Shown: positions 48,644 through 59,308 of the stretch, in pieces | How positions within the stretch are numbered: the stretch's first letter is position 1 | How the letters are laid out: the number at the start of each line of letters is the position of its first letter | Assembly (NCBI RefSeq): GCF_030272615.1 | Contig: NC_081410.1 | Span: forward strand, 254,865,533 to 254,929,532 | DNA length: 64,000 bases | Reading direction: 5' to 3' | From: Cryptomeria japonica | Lineage: Eukaryota > Streptophyta > Pinopsida > Cupressales > Cupressaceae | The notes under the pieces: generated by a model | The model's database searches: none | Seen by the model: the letters and a program-made list of their open reading frames with translations, nothing else | What the model was told of the DNA's origin: nothing | Made by a program: the position numbers and the translations under genes

Positions 48644-49032
48644 TATGGGTGACCTCTCTTGATAATGTTTAGGAAGAGTGTCAAGTCTCCCATCTTTAGG
48701 TGCCTCAAAAAGTTTTCACTTGCAGATGCGTCCTTTATTTTTCCTTTTTTGTGATCTAATACTGCCATTGACTGGTTTTCAGCATTAGATCCTTTGTTTC
48801 TTTCATTTTTGTGACTGAGAGACTTGGCACTCCCCTGATTGTAGATATCATTATTTTTTTTGCTGGTAGAGCACGCGTCCAGGTTGACTGAACATAGATA
48901 CCAGACAATAGATTCATCATCTGGGAAAATTGGTATATCATGGTATTTAGGTTCTTCCCAGTCTATGAGATCAAGATATACGAGCGGTAAGGAGTCATTT
49001 GGTGGGTTGAGGTCGGCTGCGGTAAGTGTCAT
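48640..49032 (-). pseudogene. Gypsy linker between G-patch and reverse transcriptase
   Basis: A 130-codon frame (PLVYLDLIDWEEPKYHDIPI, then acidic and Lys-rich sequence) corresponds to 57,160-57,588 of the plus-strand element (FEAPNNDDDYDLPLLHPKLI). Both end in KGKIK(D/H).S.SEN(F/L) just before the RT. No enzymatic domain is visible. It is typical of the non-domain spacer in Tat polyproteins. Confidence 0.7.
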
Positions 49033-49734
49033 GATATAGGAATTGCTATAGTTATTTGGGATGTTGGTTAGGTTAATGATATTATCAAGGTCTTTGATGG
49101 CATCATCTTCGATGTAGCCTTGTTCATATTGTTGTTGCTCGTTCTCATTAGCCTCGTAGATATGTCGTGGTCCAAATTCAAGTGGTCGATATTCTGCGCC
49201 TTGTCCCTCTTGAGAAATGGGTGTGTATGAATGGATGGTATCTACCCCAATATCTTTAGTAACATCGGAATAGCTTCCCCATTCATATTAATTAGAATCA
49301 GTTTCAGAATTACTGTCCCAGAGTATCTCGCTTCTTCTAACAGGTATGTTGTACGGTGAGAAAAGATCTCTAACATTTAATACCAGTCTTGTAGATTTTT
49401 CTGATTCAAAATCAGGGCTTGCTTGTACCCTTTGCATTTTTTTCATACACTGTTTCCCTTTAGTGAATAGTAATTTCTTCAGGTGGTGGCTCTACCTTGG
49501 TTTGATCAGATTCTTGCACATGATGCACTTTCTTATAAGAGGCTTCTTCCCTTTGAATGGCCAGTTCCTCTTGTTGTTTCTCATTTTCTTGATGTTCTTG
49601 CTCTTTCCTTGTCATTTTTGTTGCTTGGTGTAGTACCTCTTGACATGAGTTTTCATTATATTTCTTCTTTTCTCTCCACTGAGGTTTCTGATATTTAGTT
49701 TGCTTTTGCCTAGGTGGTACATGTTGTCCATATC

Positions 49735-49835
49735 CTAGTCCTTTTTTGTCTCGTGCAAATTGTGAAGGAAGTTACAAAGGTTTTGTAATTCCTTCTTGAC
49801 ACTTGCCTATAGGTCCTTGCCATTGTATCCCATCT
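49735..49835 (-). pseudogene. Gypsy G-patch domain
   Basis: The minus strand reads YGKGFWIMQQMGYNGKDL and, after a one-base slip, IGKCQEGITKPL. This is the G-patch pattern (hydrophobic, MGY.G.G.IG, then EGI..P) that lies between protease and RT in this lineage. It is presumably an RNA-binding accessory. The corresponding place in the plus-strand element (56,010-56,120) has the same domain. Confidence 0.7.
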
Positions 49836-50007
49836 GTTGCATGATCCAGAATCCTTTTCCATAATGTTGTGTTGATATGGCCACCTCTATGGTAGCAGCT
49901 TTGACTTCTTCTTCATCCTTGTATAGCTAACTAAGGATGTCTTTCTCTTCTGATTCATTTGCTAGTGTACCCAATTGGATAAATTTTCCATCAAATTTGG
50001 TGATGGG

Positions 50008-50432
50008 CTATGTTGCTTGATGTGTTGATGTAGAAGGTTGTCCATAAGATTTTGGTGATGTTGGCAATTTCAAGAGACATGAGGGTTTAAAAGAGTACTC
50101 CGCCATGCGTTGATCTTTGATTTTCATCTCTTGTTTGAAGTCTATGGATAAAGACTTGAGTTTTTCTTGATGATGATCAAATGCTGAGGAAGCTTGGGCC
50201 TCCCTGTTGTGTGGAACCAGGCTGTCTTGAGCTGCCCCCATAGCATTCCAATGCTGAAAAGGGTTATTATCTGTAGATATAGAAATTTCCTGTCCATTGT
50301 ACGAAAATTTGATACACTGATGGTATGTTGAAGGCATTGCTTGCATTTCATGCATCCAAGGACGACCCAATAGAATATTGTATGTTAAGTCTATGTCTAA
50401 GACTTGGCACTGTATACACATAAAAATGGCTA
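50008..50432 (-). pseudogene. Gypsy protease domain, C-terminal part
   Basis: The frame reads QCQVLDIDLTYNILLGRPWM, HEMQAMPSTYHQCIKFSYNG and then decays toward 50,008. It matches the protease end of the plus-strand element (LCQVLDLNLSYNILLGR, 55,510-55,560). The active-site half of the domain is cut off at 50,433 by the inserted element. Confidence 0.85.
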
Positions 50433-51563
50433 TGAGCAATTAAATAATATTTTAGATTTATTTAATGTTTATTTTTTTATTTAATAGTTAATTTGAAAAG
50501 ATTAATTTATTTAATTCATTTCGTTTCTTTCTATTAATTAATTTAATTGAAATATTTTATTAATTAATTCATCTATCCTATTCCTCTAATTAATTAAATA
50601 TCTAATATTTAATTATTCTTCTGATCAATTAATTAAATATCTAAATATTTAATTATTTCCTCTAATCATTTGAACATCTAGTATCTAATGGTTATTCTTC
50701 TATACTATAGTCTCAAATATTAAATAATTCTTAATTATTTAATCTCTTTTCCAACTCATCCTTCCATCTCCACTTCATCTTCCCTTTGCCAATTCATCAA
50801 TCATGTGGCTAAAGATATTAATATTTCTTAAAATATTAATTCATCATTTATCTCCAACCTCCAAATTTAATGAAATATTATGTACGTACACATATTTCTT
50901 AACCTTCTTCTATATTCCCTCAAACATCCCTACATCTTAGGAAGGAATTGAGTCCACTTGTCCGCTCATGCCTAAATCTTCTCCAACCATCCCTAGATTC
51001 CCTCAGTCAGCAACCTAGTCAAGGTGAGATGAGTGACACTTGTCTTCTCCTCCCCCCTTTCTCTCAACCTTCACCTTTGCTCACAGCCATCCAAATTTGC
51101 AGATTTGATCATGACCATTGATCTAGGCCGCATCATCTTATCCTCTCAAAGTCTATAAAATTAGTAGTTTGAGTTGAGAAAGAGTTAGTATTCAAGTGAG
51201 TTTTCAAGTTAATCATTTGTGAAAACTTATGCATTCGTGAGTTTTAATCTTGAAGCAAATAGCATAATCATTTAGCATTGCATATCATAGTATCAGTTAA
51301 CTATCAGTTATCAATCCATTCTTCATATGCCATCTTGGAAGCTATCAGTGCTTGTCCAAGAGTACACCATTCACAACCAGGAACAATGGAGTTAGGAAAC
51401 AATGAGACTTAAATCATGAAGGTAAAAATAATGTTTTTATTTTAATATCATTTTCATGTAGTTTCATTGGTTGAGTTTGGATTTCTTGTAGCATTTCCTT
51501 TATATTTTGTGAAACTAAATATGTTGCAGGTAGTATTCTGATAATGAAATTCAAGTTGACACA
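50433..51563 (+). repeat. Tat-type 5' LTR
   Basis: Starts TGAGCAATTAAATAATATTTT and ends AAGTTGACACA. The U3 part is built of AATTAATTAAATA words. A TATA box lies at 51,153-51,160, and CCATTGATCTAGGCCGC lies about 40 bp before it. The start is fixed by where the minus-strand protease frame stops, the end by the primer-site block. Confidence 0.8.
51153..51160 (+). promoter_or_regulatory. TATA box of Tat-type LTR
   Basis: CTATAAAA, with the transcript start expected about 30 bp downstream near 51,185. Confidence 0.6.
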
Positions 51564-51565
51564 TA

Positions 51566-51583
51566 TTGGCACCCACCGTGGGG
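51566..51583 (+). other. Primer-binding site region
   Basis: TTGGCACCCACCGTGGGGC begins 2-3 bases after the LTR. Plant gypsy elements commonly have TGGCGCCCACCGTGGGGC here; one base differs. Confidence 0.75.
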
Positions 51584-53802
51584 CTTAGAGCCTCACATAT
51601 TCTTTCTAATATCCTGTCGAATTATTGCAAAAACAAATTTAACGCATTTGTAATACAGATTCACGCTTGTGTGAGTTCTGACAACAACTTTATTTGATAG
51701 GTTAACACTTTTGTCCTGCAGGTTAGCGCATTTGTCATTTAGGTTAGCGCTTTTGTTTGTAAATCAATGCATTTAATCTTCAAAACAACGCTTTTGTCCT
51801 TAAGGTTAACACATTTGTCACTTTGGTTAACGCTTTTGTTAGTTTGGTTAATGCTTTTGTCAGTGAATTCTCGCTTCTTAGTCCGCAGAGCAACGCTTTT
51901 GTATTTCAGGTTAGCGCTTTTGTCCTTTAGGTTAGCGCTTTAGAGGTGAAAGACAACGCATTTGTTAGGATAGTGCTTTTATTTGCAACTGACAAAATTT
52001 TCTTGCAGGTCCGAATGTCCAAGAACTTAAATTTTTCAAACTACTGACATGTATGTGTAGGATTCTTTTAAAGCAAATTTCATCCATTTCGTCACCTAGT
52101 TAATTAAGAGTTCTATTTTAGAAAGTAACACATCATGTCTTGCTCATCTATCTTAACTAAGGGGATAAATTGACAGCATGCAACTTGCATTTTGAGCGAC
52201 TTCTTTAAAGTAGTTGTACATAGATTTTAGAAGGCTAAAATAAACTTTTGTTTTCTGTGCTGGATAAAGTAGTAGGTAAGTATGCTCTCACTCTTATACG
52301 GTGATCAAAAAAATATACCTAATTTCTTTTATGTATAACCTTTAGAGTGCCTACCTTCCCGAGCTTCCTTGAGGGGGCCAGTGAGAGGGGAACGACCCAA
52401 AGTGGAAACGGGCTAATACCGAGTCCTTCGAATCCACTCTAAATAAATCATGTTTGTAACGAAATTCACAAGCAACATGTGTTGATAAGTTCATACCGAC
52501 ACTATGTTTCCCCATAAACCCTATGGAGCGTAACCTCTATAGACTAGGAACCTTCTGTATTTATAGAGCTGAAAGTGCCACATGTATGGCCACATGACTA
52601 AAAGCCTTTACTAAAGTTTCCAAAATCCTTCTAATTGTTGGCGCAGGAGGTTGGACCTCTGAAGCGACTCACACACATACGGTTCTTAGTAGAGATATAA
52701 AGTTTGGCATGGGGAGTTTTCATGGAAACTGATGCTTGGATACCCCAGAGAAGTGAGTGCCGAGGGTGGAGCCAGTGGGGTCAAGCATCTAAATATCCTC
52801 TTTGAATAGCATAGCCTCGGGGGAAACCCCATGTGATATTCAACAATTATTGTTTCAGCCTTCCATAGGATTTGTACTTGCTTATGCATTTTGTTTTTTA
52901 AAACATTGTATCTTTTATGTCTATGACATGTTCAAAATGGTAAAAAATTGAAGAAAATCATCATCTAAAAATGAACAAAAATCCAACAACTTGCTGAAAG
53001 ATTTGAGAAGAATCCTTGAAACATAATCAGAATAGTGCTTTCAAGCAACAAAATAGTGCTTTTATCCCATAAGTTAACACTCTTTACCACAAGAGTTAGC
53101 ACAAAGGCTTTTTCACATCTAAAAGGCATATCAAATCAAATTTCAGCATCAGTATCAAAACACTTCTTGAGTAGATTTGTCTTTACATTATAATGCATTT
53201 TCAAACTAGTTCAATAACTGGGTGACTAATCCAACAAGCTATTTCGGAAAGGTTTCCATAAGCATAAACATTCAACAAGCTATTGATTCAAACATTTTAA
53301 GTGCAAAAATCAACATCATTGTCAAGTTTCTCATCAGGATGTATCAAGTCAACTATCACGAAGCTTGATCAATTCATCTTGTGTTCATTATCTTGGATAT
53401 ATCTCTCCTATTTTGAACCTAGGTCATATCAAAATCAGAATTGCACCAACTTTGGAATCAAACAAACTTGTAAACTATCAGATGCTTATATGAATTTTAA
53501 GTATCACCTTAAGAAAATAAAACCCAGTTATAAAGCTACTCAGAAAAGAATAAGATTCTTGTATATCAATCGCAAGATCTTATTAAAACATAGGACATTC
53601 CTACACCGTTTTTTGTCACTATTTACGTGGCTGTGGGACATAATTTGATGGAGAAATTTTGCAAGGACGTGCTTTTCAACAAAGAGATGCTTTATCACAA
53701 CGAACAAACAATAGTGGTAAAATCAACAAAGCATATCTTCCTAAACCAATAATCACCTATTAACTTGTCTTTAGGAAAATTCAAAAATTTCAAAACAATC
53801 AC
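51584..53802 (+). other. Untranslated leader of Tat-type element
   Basis: No credible coding region. 51,650-51,990 holds a degenerate repeat with words GGTTAGCGCTTTTGT, GTTAACACATTTGTC and CAACGCATTTGTT at 25-30 bp intervals; more copies follow at 53,030-53,110. 52,345-52,830 is a more GC-rich block (for example GAGGGGAACGACCC and CCTCGGGGGAAACCCC). Confidence 0.65.
51650..51990 (+). repeat. Degenerate GTTAGCGCTTTTGT minisatellite
   Basis: At least ten variants of (G)GTTAGCGC(A/T)TTTGT and CAACGC(A/T)TTTGT occur in tandem. Similar GCGC words fill 14,620-14,760 and 16,290-16,440 in the subterminal spacer of the element with the LTR at 12,565. Confidence 0.7.
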
Positions 53803-54890
53803 ATGCCAGTTTGGACTAGAGCTCAATATGAACAACTTAGAAAACAACAAAAACAAATGAAGGAAGAAGATAATCCGATGTTACAAACTTTTGGGTATAC
53901 GACTGTTGATGAAGAAGCAATCAATAACACCATTAGAGACCCTGACAAGATTTCAAATTTGATAGACCAATGGAAAAATTATTGGCAAACCAAAAAGAGA
54001 AATATATTTTGATGTTGGCAAAATCAAGAGCTAAATTGCCACAAGACTTTAACATGGAAAGCTTGAAACAAGATGCAGAGGCAAGTAACACCCAAAACAC
54101 AGATGATCCAAATAAGGAAGATGTAAACAAAGAAAGTCATGAAGAGACAAGAAAAGAACGTGATGACACAAGAAGAGAGCGTAGTGATAAAATAACTTAC
54201 GAAGAAATAAAGAGAAACTATATGGATAATATGTTGTTAAATCTCACTCAACAAATGCAAACTCCAGAACAATAGATACAAGATATGCAAAATGGAATAA
54301 GCTCCAAGAAGTATGCATTGGAAGATATCTTCCCATATCCTTTCTATAAAAATTTGAATATTATATCATTTCCACAACATTGTGAGATCCCTAAATATGA
54401 CAAATACGATGGAAAATCTGATCCTCAGGATCACATTAGGGAGTTTTGTACTATGAGTATGGAATTTGCACATGAGAGAACTTACCTAATGTGTGTTTTC
54501 CCTAGGAGTTTAAATGGACAATCAATGGAATGGTTTTCAAGATTACCATCTAGAATCAAAACTTTTGAAGAACTCATGAATAGATTAATTTTATAATACT
54601 CATACAATGTAAGGAATGAGATAACAATGCTGGATGTATGCAATGTTAAACAAAAGAATGGTGAATCTTTTATGATCTTCTTGCAGCAATGTAAACAAAT
54701 GTTTAATAGGTATCTAAGAGATGTACCTGATCAAGAAAAGATGGAAACACCTTATCCAAGATCTAATCGATAATGGAACTATCATAGTGCATAGCCATAA
54801 GACAAATGAATCACACCTAGCCTTTAAAACTCCACTTCTGAATTATGAAAAAGATGAATAATCCCAATTAAAAGATGACAAAGGAAAATC
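53803..54890 (+). pseudogene. Tat-type gag
   Basis: The first frame begins MPVWTRAQYEQLRKQQKQMK and ends at a TGA near 54,012, where a frameshift moves to a charged segment (DDPNKEDVNKESHEETRKER). The capsid-type domain (Retrotrans_gag) then appears in 54,285-54,596: KYDKYDGKSDPQDHIREF, then ERTYLMCVFPRSLNGQSMEW and FSRLPSRIKTFEEL. After TAA at 54,594 the domain continues (NVKQKNGESFMIFLQQCKQ) and fades. Gag packages the element RNA. Stops replace probable Gln codons at 54,273 and 54,594, so it is inactive. Confidence 0.85.
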
Positions 54891-54894
54891 CAAA

Positions 54895-55734
54895 GTGAAC
54901 TACACTTATACATATGATGATGTGGTAAATGTCATCATTGTTAAAGATAACACACCTTCAGAGCCAATCAATGTCATTACGAGAAGCAAAGCAAAGGTCA
55001 CCTTTCTGGGTATAACAAAAGACTCAACATCCACTTCACAACAATATAATTTAGTAGAGAAATTACAAAGAATACCCGCTCAAATATCAATTTTGGAACT
55101 TCTTAAAGTTTCACCTATGCATAAGGAAATTTGGGAAAAACATTTATTAGAAACAAAAGTTTCAAAAGACTTGGATGTGGATCAGTTCCAAAACATGATG
55201 GGACACCTTATAGCCCCTCATTTCTTATCATTTGTTGAAAATGATGACGCGTCCTTGCAACATCCTCACAATGCTCCCTTACATGTTGAAGTCACCATTA
55301 ATAAAACTCGTGTCAAACATGTACTCATAGATGGTGGAGCAAGCTTAAACATTTGTGCATTAAGTTTAATAAAAGCTTTGGGATATTCAAAAAATGAAGT
55401 AGATCCAAAGAAAAAAACAACCATTAAGGCTTATGATGAACCAAAGCGTAATTATAAAGGAATTGTGGTGTTACCAATCAAAATAGGGCCTGTGGAAAGG
55501 AATACATTATGTCAGGTTTTAGATTTGAACCTCTCTTATAACATTCTTCTGGGAAGGCTGTGGATTCACAACATGCAAGCAGTTCCTTCTACATATCATC
55601 AATGTGTAAAATTTCCTCATGAAGGACAAGAGGTCACTATAATTGCAGACTCTAGCCAATATTGCAATAATCTGAAGCCAACACAAGATACAAGATTTCC
55701 GCATAACAGAGAATCAATATATCCTACCAAATAA
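54895..55734 (+). CDS. Tat-type protease region, 279-codon open frame
   Basis: This is the longest uninterrupted stretch of the element. A linker (SEPINVITRSKAKV) leads to a retropepsin-like aspartic protease, with the active site read as VLIDGGASLNI at about 55,320-55,352. It continues with TIKAYDEPKRNYKGIVVLP and VLDLNLSYNILLGRLWIHN. The protease cuts the polyprotein. The DGG in place of DSG or DTG is common in plant gypsy elements. It is open but belongs to a polyprotein broken on both sides, so it is not an independent gene. Confidence 0.85.
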   Translation: MNYTYTYDDVVNVIIVKDNTPSEPINVITRSKAKVTFLGITKDSTSTSQQYNLVEKLQRIPAQISILELLKVSPMHKEIWEKHLLETKVSKDLDVDQFQNMMGHLIAPHFLSFVENDDASLQHPHNAPLHVEVTINKTRVKHVLIDGGASLNICALSLIKALGYSKNEVDPKKKTTIKAYDEPKRNYKGIVVLPIKIGPVERNTLCQVLDLNLSYNILLGRLWIHNMQAVPSTYHQCVKFPHEGQEVTIIADSSQYCNNLKPTQDTRFPHNRESIYPTK

Positions 55735-55887
55735 ATTCAAGAAAAGTTATGGGAAACCTTTGAGAAAAAGATCAAATTAAATGATGAAGGAATGGGAAAA
55801 TATTTTTTGCATAATTTTCCACTTTCACCTAAATCATATGGAAAGCCTACAAATATCCAATCATGGACCTCAAAGAAATGAAAAAAC

Positions 55888-56130
55888 ATGTTTAATAGAG
55901 CATTTGTTAAAGCTGGAACACTTGAAGAAGAAACTGAAGACAAGGACATTCTTGGTTGGTTGTACAAAGATGAAAATGAAACTATAGCAATAGTTGCTGA
56001 AGTCAATATTCCCATAGAACAATATGGCAATGATTATAAGATCATACCAAAAATTGGATATGAAGGGAAAGGACGAATTGGTAAGTGACATCAAGGTATT
56101 TTAGAACCTATTTGTCCTTACTCAAAATCT
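55888..56130 (+). pseudogene. Tat-type G-patch domain
   Basis: It reads ILGWLYKDENETIAIVAEVN, then YGNDYKIIPKIGYEGKGRIG, and after a TGA continues HQGILEPICPYSKSK. The G-patch core (IGYEGKGRIGK..QGILEPI) lies between protease and RT, as in the minus-strand copy at 49,735-49,835. Confidence 0.75.
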
Positions 56131-57734
56131 AAATAAGATAAATCAGGACTTGGATATCTAAACTCAAACCAAAAGCACCATAGTTATCAACAACCAAAGT
56201 GGAGAAAGAAATAAGTCTCTAAAGAAGAAAAATGGAAAGAAAAGCTACATCAAGCAGTAGAAATAGTAGCCTATAAGCAGAGACAAGAAGAACATGAGAA
56301 ACAAGAAGAACATGAGAAACAAGAAGAGGAGATTGCAATCAAAAGAAAAGAAGAATCTTATCAACAATTTAAAGAAATATGAGAAAATGCAAAATCTGAA
56401 CAAGATATTCCAGAAGCAGTGAAAATAGAGATGGAAGAAATCAGGGAACGTATTGCACTATACAACATTCCTGTGTGGTATAGTGGGGTAGTCCTAGACA
56501 ATGGTTCAGAGACAGATTCAAATGAATATGAATGGGGTCTAGATATCTCATCTAGTATATCGAGTGAAGAAAAAAATGAAGAGCAAACAACTATCACAAA
56601 GGAAGACTTGTCTATTAAAAAACAAAAGATGGAGTTAGAAAGAAGACAAGAAGAGCTCAAAATCCAAAGAAAAGAGGCATATACAAGACAACAAAAGAAA
56701 GGGGATGAAAAAGACAAAGAAGTAACGCCACAAGAAGTACAAACATATATGGATCAAGCATATGGAAATATCATATTTCTATCTAATAAGGAGTGAGATG
56801 TATCAAGGTATGGTAGAACCATAGAAGAACTAAGAGATAGTCAAGTAGGATTGACTATTAGTCCAGAAGAAGCTAAGTTTGAAAGAAGACAAAAGCCAGC
56901 AAAAGAATTCTCTATATCATGTACACAAGTATGTCAACTTCAAAATGCAAATGAATTTATTGAAAATAATCAAGAAGGAAATTGCAATACTAAATACGTG
57001 TGTGTTGATATAATCCATTCATTTAAGGGACAAATGTTAGATGAAGAACCATTTGAGTGTGAACTACAAAATACTAATACTGATTTTGTTAGAACTAATT
57101 GGAGAACACTTGGGGGAGACTATCCTCAAGACTATCCTATCTATGACATTACCTAATCTATGCCAAATTATGACCATTATGTCATGAACTTTGAAGCACC
57201 TAACAATGACGATGATTATGACTTACCCCTTCTTCATCCAAAACTAATTGATCGGGATAATCTAGAAAACCCTAAATTATATGTCTTTTCCATTGATCAT
57301 GACTTAGCTGTGTATCTTAATGCCGTCAAACCCATAACACCTAAGATATCTTCCATTGCGGAATCAAGTAACATTTCTTGCAGTCAAGAGAATGCCAAAC
57401 TTTCTAGTGGAAAAATTGAAATAAAACAAGGAAAGAGACCTACTATTGAAAACCATTTCATGGCAACACTAGATCAATCAAAAGGGAAAATAAAGCATGT
57501 ATCTGATAGTGAAAACCTCTTTAAGGCACTAGAAGATGGAAATTTTGACATCCTCCCTACTATTTTTAGGAAAGATCTTCTATTCTAATAGAACCAACAG
57601 AAGCAATAAACATTGGCACATCAAAGGATCCCAAGATACTTCATTCCGCTGCCTCATTATCAGATAAAGATAGGAAACAATACATAGAATTCTTCAGACA
57701 AAGACAAATAAATTTTCCTCTGTCCTATGCAGAC
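56131..57734 (+). pseudogene. Tat-type linker between G-patch and reverse transcriptase
   Basis: Three broken frames: 56,200-56,796 is strongly charged, rich in Lys, Glu and Gln (KMELERRQEELKIQRKEAYT), and would form a coiled coil. 56,851-57,156 contains FKGQMLDEEPFECEL. 57,160-57,588 contains DDDYDLPLLHPKLIDRDN. The acidic segment SSSISSEEKNEEQTTITKED precedes the coil. Equivalent sequence in the minus-strand copy lies at 48,640-49,700. No enzyme domain is visible. Confidence 0.65.
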
Positions 57735-58494
57735 ATGCCAAGACTTAATCTAAATCTTATAATGTATCATCTTAATGTGAATTTAAAAGCAAAACCAGTT
57801 AAGCAAAAGCTAAGGAAGATGCATCCACATATCGCTCTTCTTGTAAAAGCAGAGCTAAAGAAACTATTAGATGTGGGTTTCATAAGACCTGTTGCCTATC
57901 CAAAATGGGTTTCAAGCATTGTGCCAGTGTCAAAGCTAGATAAAAGCATAAGAGTCTGCACTGATTTCATTAAATTTGAACAAAGCATGTCCCAAAGATG
58001 ATTTCCCACTACCCAACATTGATATAATTGTGGACTTATCACTAGGGCATGAGATGTTTTTGTTAATGGATGGCTTCTCAGGATACAATCAAATAAGAAT
58101 CTCCCTTGAAGATCAAGAAAATACAACATTCACCTATGCATGGGGTAGTTATTGCTAGAATGTTATGTCATTTGGGCTTAAGAATGCAGGAGCAACTTAT
58201 CAAAGAGCTATGACAACAATTTTCCAAGATATGATGAATACATTTATGGAAGATTATGTAGATGATATACTTGCAAAATCTCATACAAGACATGAACATT
58301 TGAACATATTAAGCAAGATCTTTGATAGGCTGGAAAGATATCAATTGAGATTAAATCCAAATAAATGTGAATTTGGAGTAACCTCTGGAAAACTTCTTGG
58401 GTACATTATATTAGCTCATGGAATTGAAGTAGATCCTGAAAAGGTCAAAGCCATCATGGAAATGGAGTCACCTAGGAACTTAAGTCAATTGTGA
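57735..58494 (+). pseudogene. Tat-type reverse transcriptase
   Basis: MPRLNLNLIMYHLNVNLKAK leads into AELKKLLDVGFIRPVAYPKW, VSKLDKSIRVCTDF, and after a frameshift near 57,975 NKACPKDDFPLPNIDIIVDL and MDGFSGYNQIRISLEDQEN. A stop separates this from FGLKNAGATYQRAMTTIFQD, then the active site YVDD (58,255-58,266) and RLNPNKCEFGVTSGKLLGYI. Domain order and residues are those of gypsy RT. It is disabled by the frameshift and the stop at 58,159 (a Trp or Arg position). Confidence 0.93.
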
Positions 58495-59308
58495 TGTTTA
58501 CAAGGAAGATTGCAATCAATCAGAAGATTTGTCTCTCAATTAGAAGATATATGTCATCCATTCACTTATCTTTTACATAAGAACACTCCATTCAAATGGG
58601 ATCAGAAATGTGAAAAGGCTTTTATGAAAATCAAATAATATCTCATGAATCCTCCAGTATTGGTATCACCAATCAAAGGGAAACCATTGTTTCTCCATAT
58701 CTCAGCGACAAACATATCATTAGGCACTCTCCTAGCAGAACACGATGAAGAAGGAAAAGAAAGAACAATATATTACATCAGTAGAACACTTGTCAGCTAA
58801 GAATTGAATTAAACATCAATAGAGAAGACATGTCTAGCCGTTGTATTTGCCACTCAAAAGATACAACATTATATACTAACTCATTCTGTGAAACTAATAG
58901 CAAAGATAGATCCACTAAAGTATTTGTTGAACAAGTCAACTTTGATAGGAAGACTAGCCGAATGGGTTATGATACTGAATGAATTTGATATAGAGTATGT
59001 TGATTGAAAAGCTATCAAAGGACAGGTCATTTCTGATCAATTAGCTGAAGCACCTTTACAAAATGACATACCATTGCACATTGAATTTCTCGATGCAAAC
59101 ATTCTGATAGTAAGTACAAAATTTTGGGAATTATACTTTGCTGGTTCTTATACACAATATGGATTAGGCACAAGAATTTTATTCATCACACCTCAGGGAC
59201 ACACAATTCCAAAATCATATAGACTGCGGTTTCCATGCAAAAACAATACTGCAAAATATGAAGCATTGACTAGTGGGATAAAAATGGCTATTGAATGGAA
59301 TATCAAGG
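58495..59308 (+). pseudogene. Tat-type RNase H and archaeal-type second RNase H
   Basis: In broken frames the first RNase H reads YLLHKNTPFKWDQKCEKAF, PVLVSPIKGKPLFLHIS, IYYISRTLVS and CLAVVFATQKIQHYIL (58,560-59,060). The second begins in the frame at 59,074: MHIEFLDANILI, then FWELYFAGSYTQYG, FITPQGHTIPKSY and FPCKNNTAKYEAL. Two RNase H domains in tandem mark the Tat lineage. In the second domain the usual YFDGS is YFAGS, so its first catalytic Asp is replaced by Ala (codon 59,140-59,142). The frame is cut at 59,309 by the copia element. Confidence 0.88.

Larger units (their letters stand above)
43116..50432 (-). mobile_element. Ty3/gypsy element of Tat type, minus strand, truncated
   Basis: On the minus strand the order is protease, G-patch, linker, reverse transcriptase, RNase H, second archaeal-type RNase H, zinc finger, integrase. 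The double RNase H is the mark of the plant Tat lineage. The gag and 5' LTR should lie beyond the elements inserted at 50,433 and are outside the window. The PMD gene downstream on the opposite strand probably belongs to this element, because Tat elements often carry extra, sometimes antisense, ORFs between pol and the 3' LTR. A solo LTR sits at 45,004-46,992. Multiple stops and frameshifts make it inactive. Confidence 0.85.
50433..59308 (+). mobile_element. Ty3/gypsy element of Tat type, plus strand, interrupted at 59,309
   Basis: It begins with a 5' LTR (50,433-51,563), then a GGCACCCACCGTGGGGC primer-site block, a 2.2-kb leader, gag, protease, G-patch, linker, reverse transcriptase, RNase H and second RNase H, and is then broken by the copia element. 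The integrase and 3' LTR must lie right of the window. The left flank GGCTA (50,428-50,432) is the candidate target duplication; its partner is out of view. It inserted in the protease region of the older minus-strand Tat-type element. Confidence 0.85.

Noticed and set aside
52686-53648. Short frames in the Tat leader as accessory genes
   Set aside because: No conserved pattern, mixed strands, and the region fits an untranslated leader.
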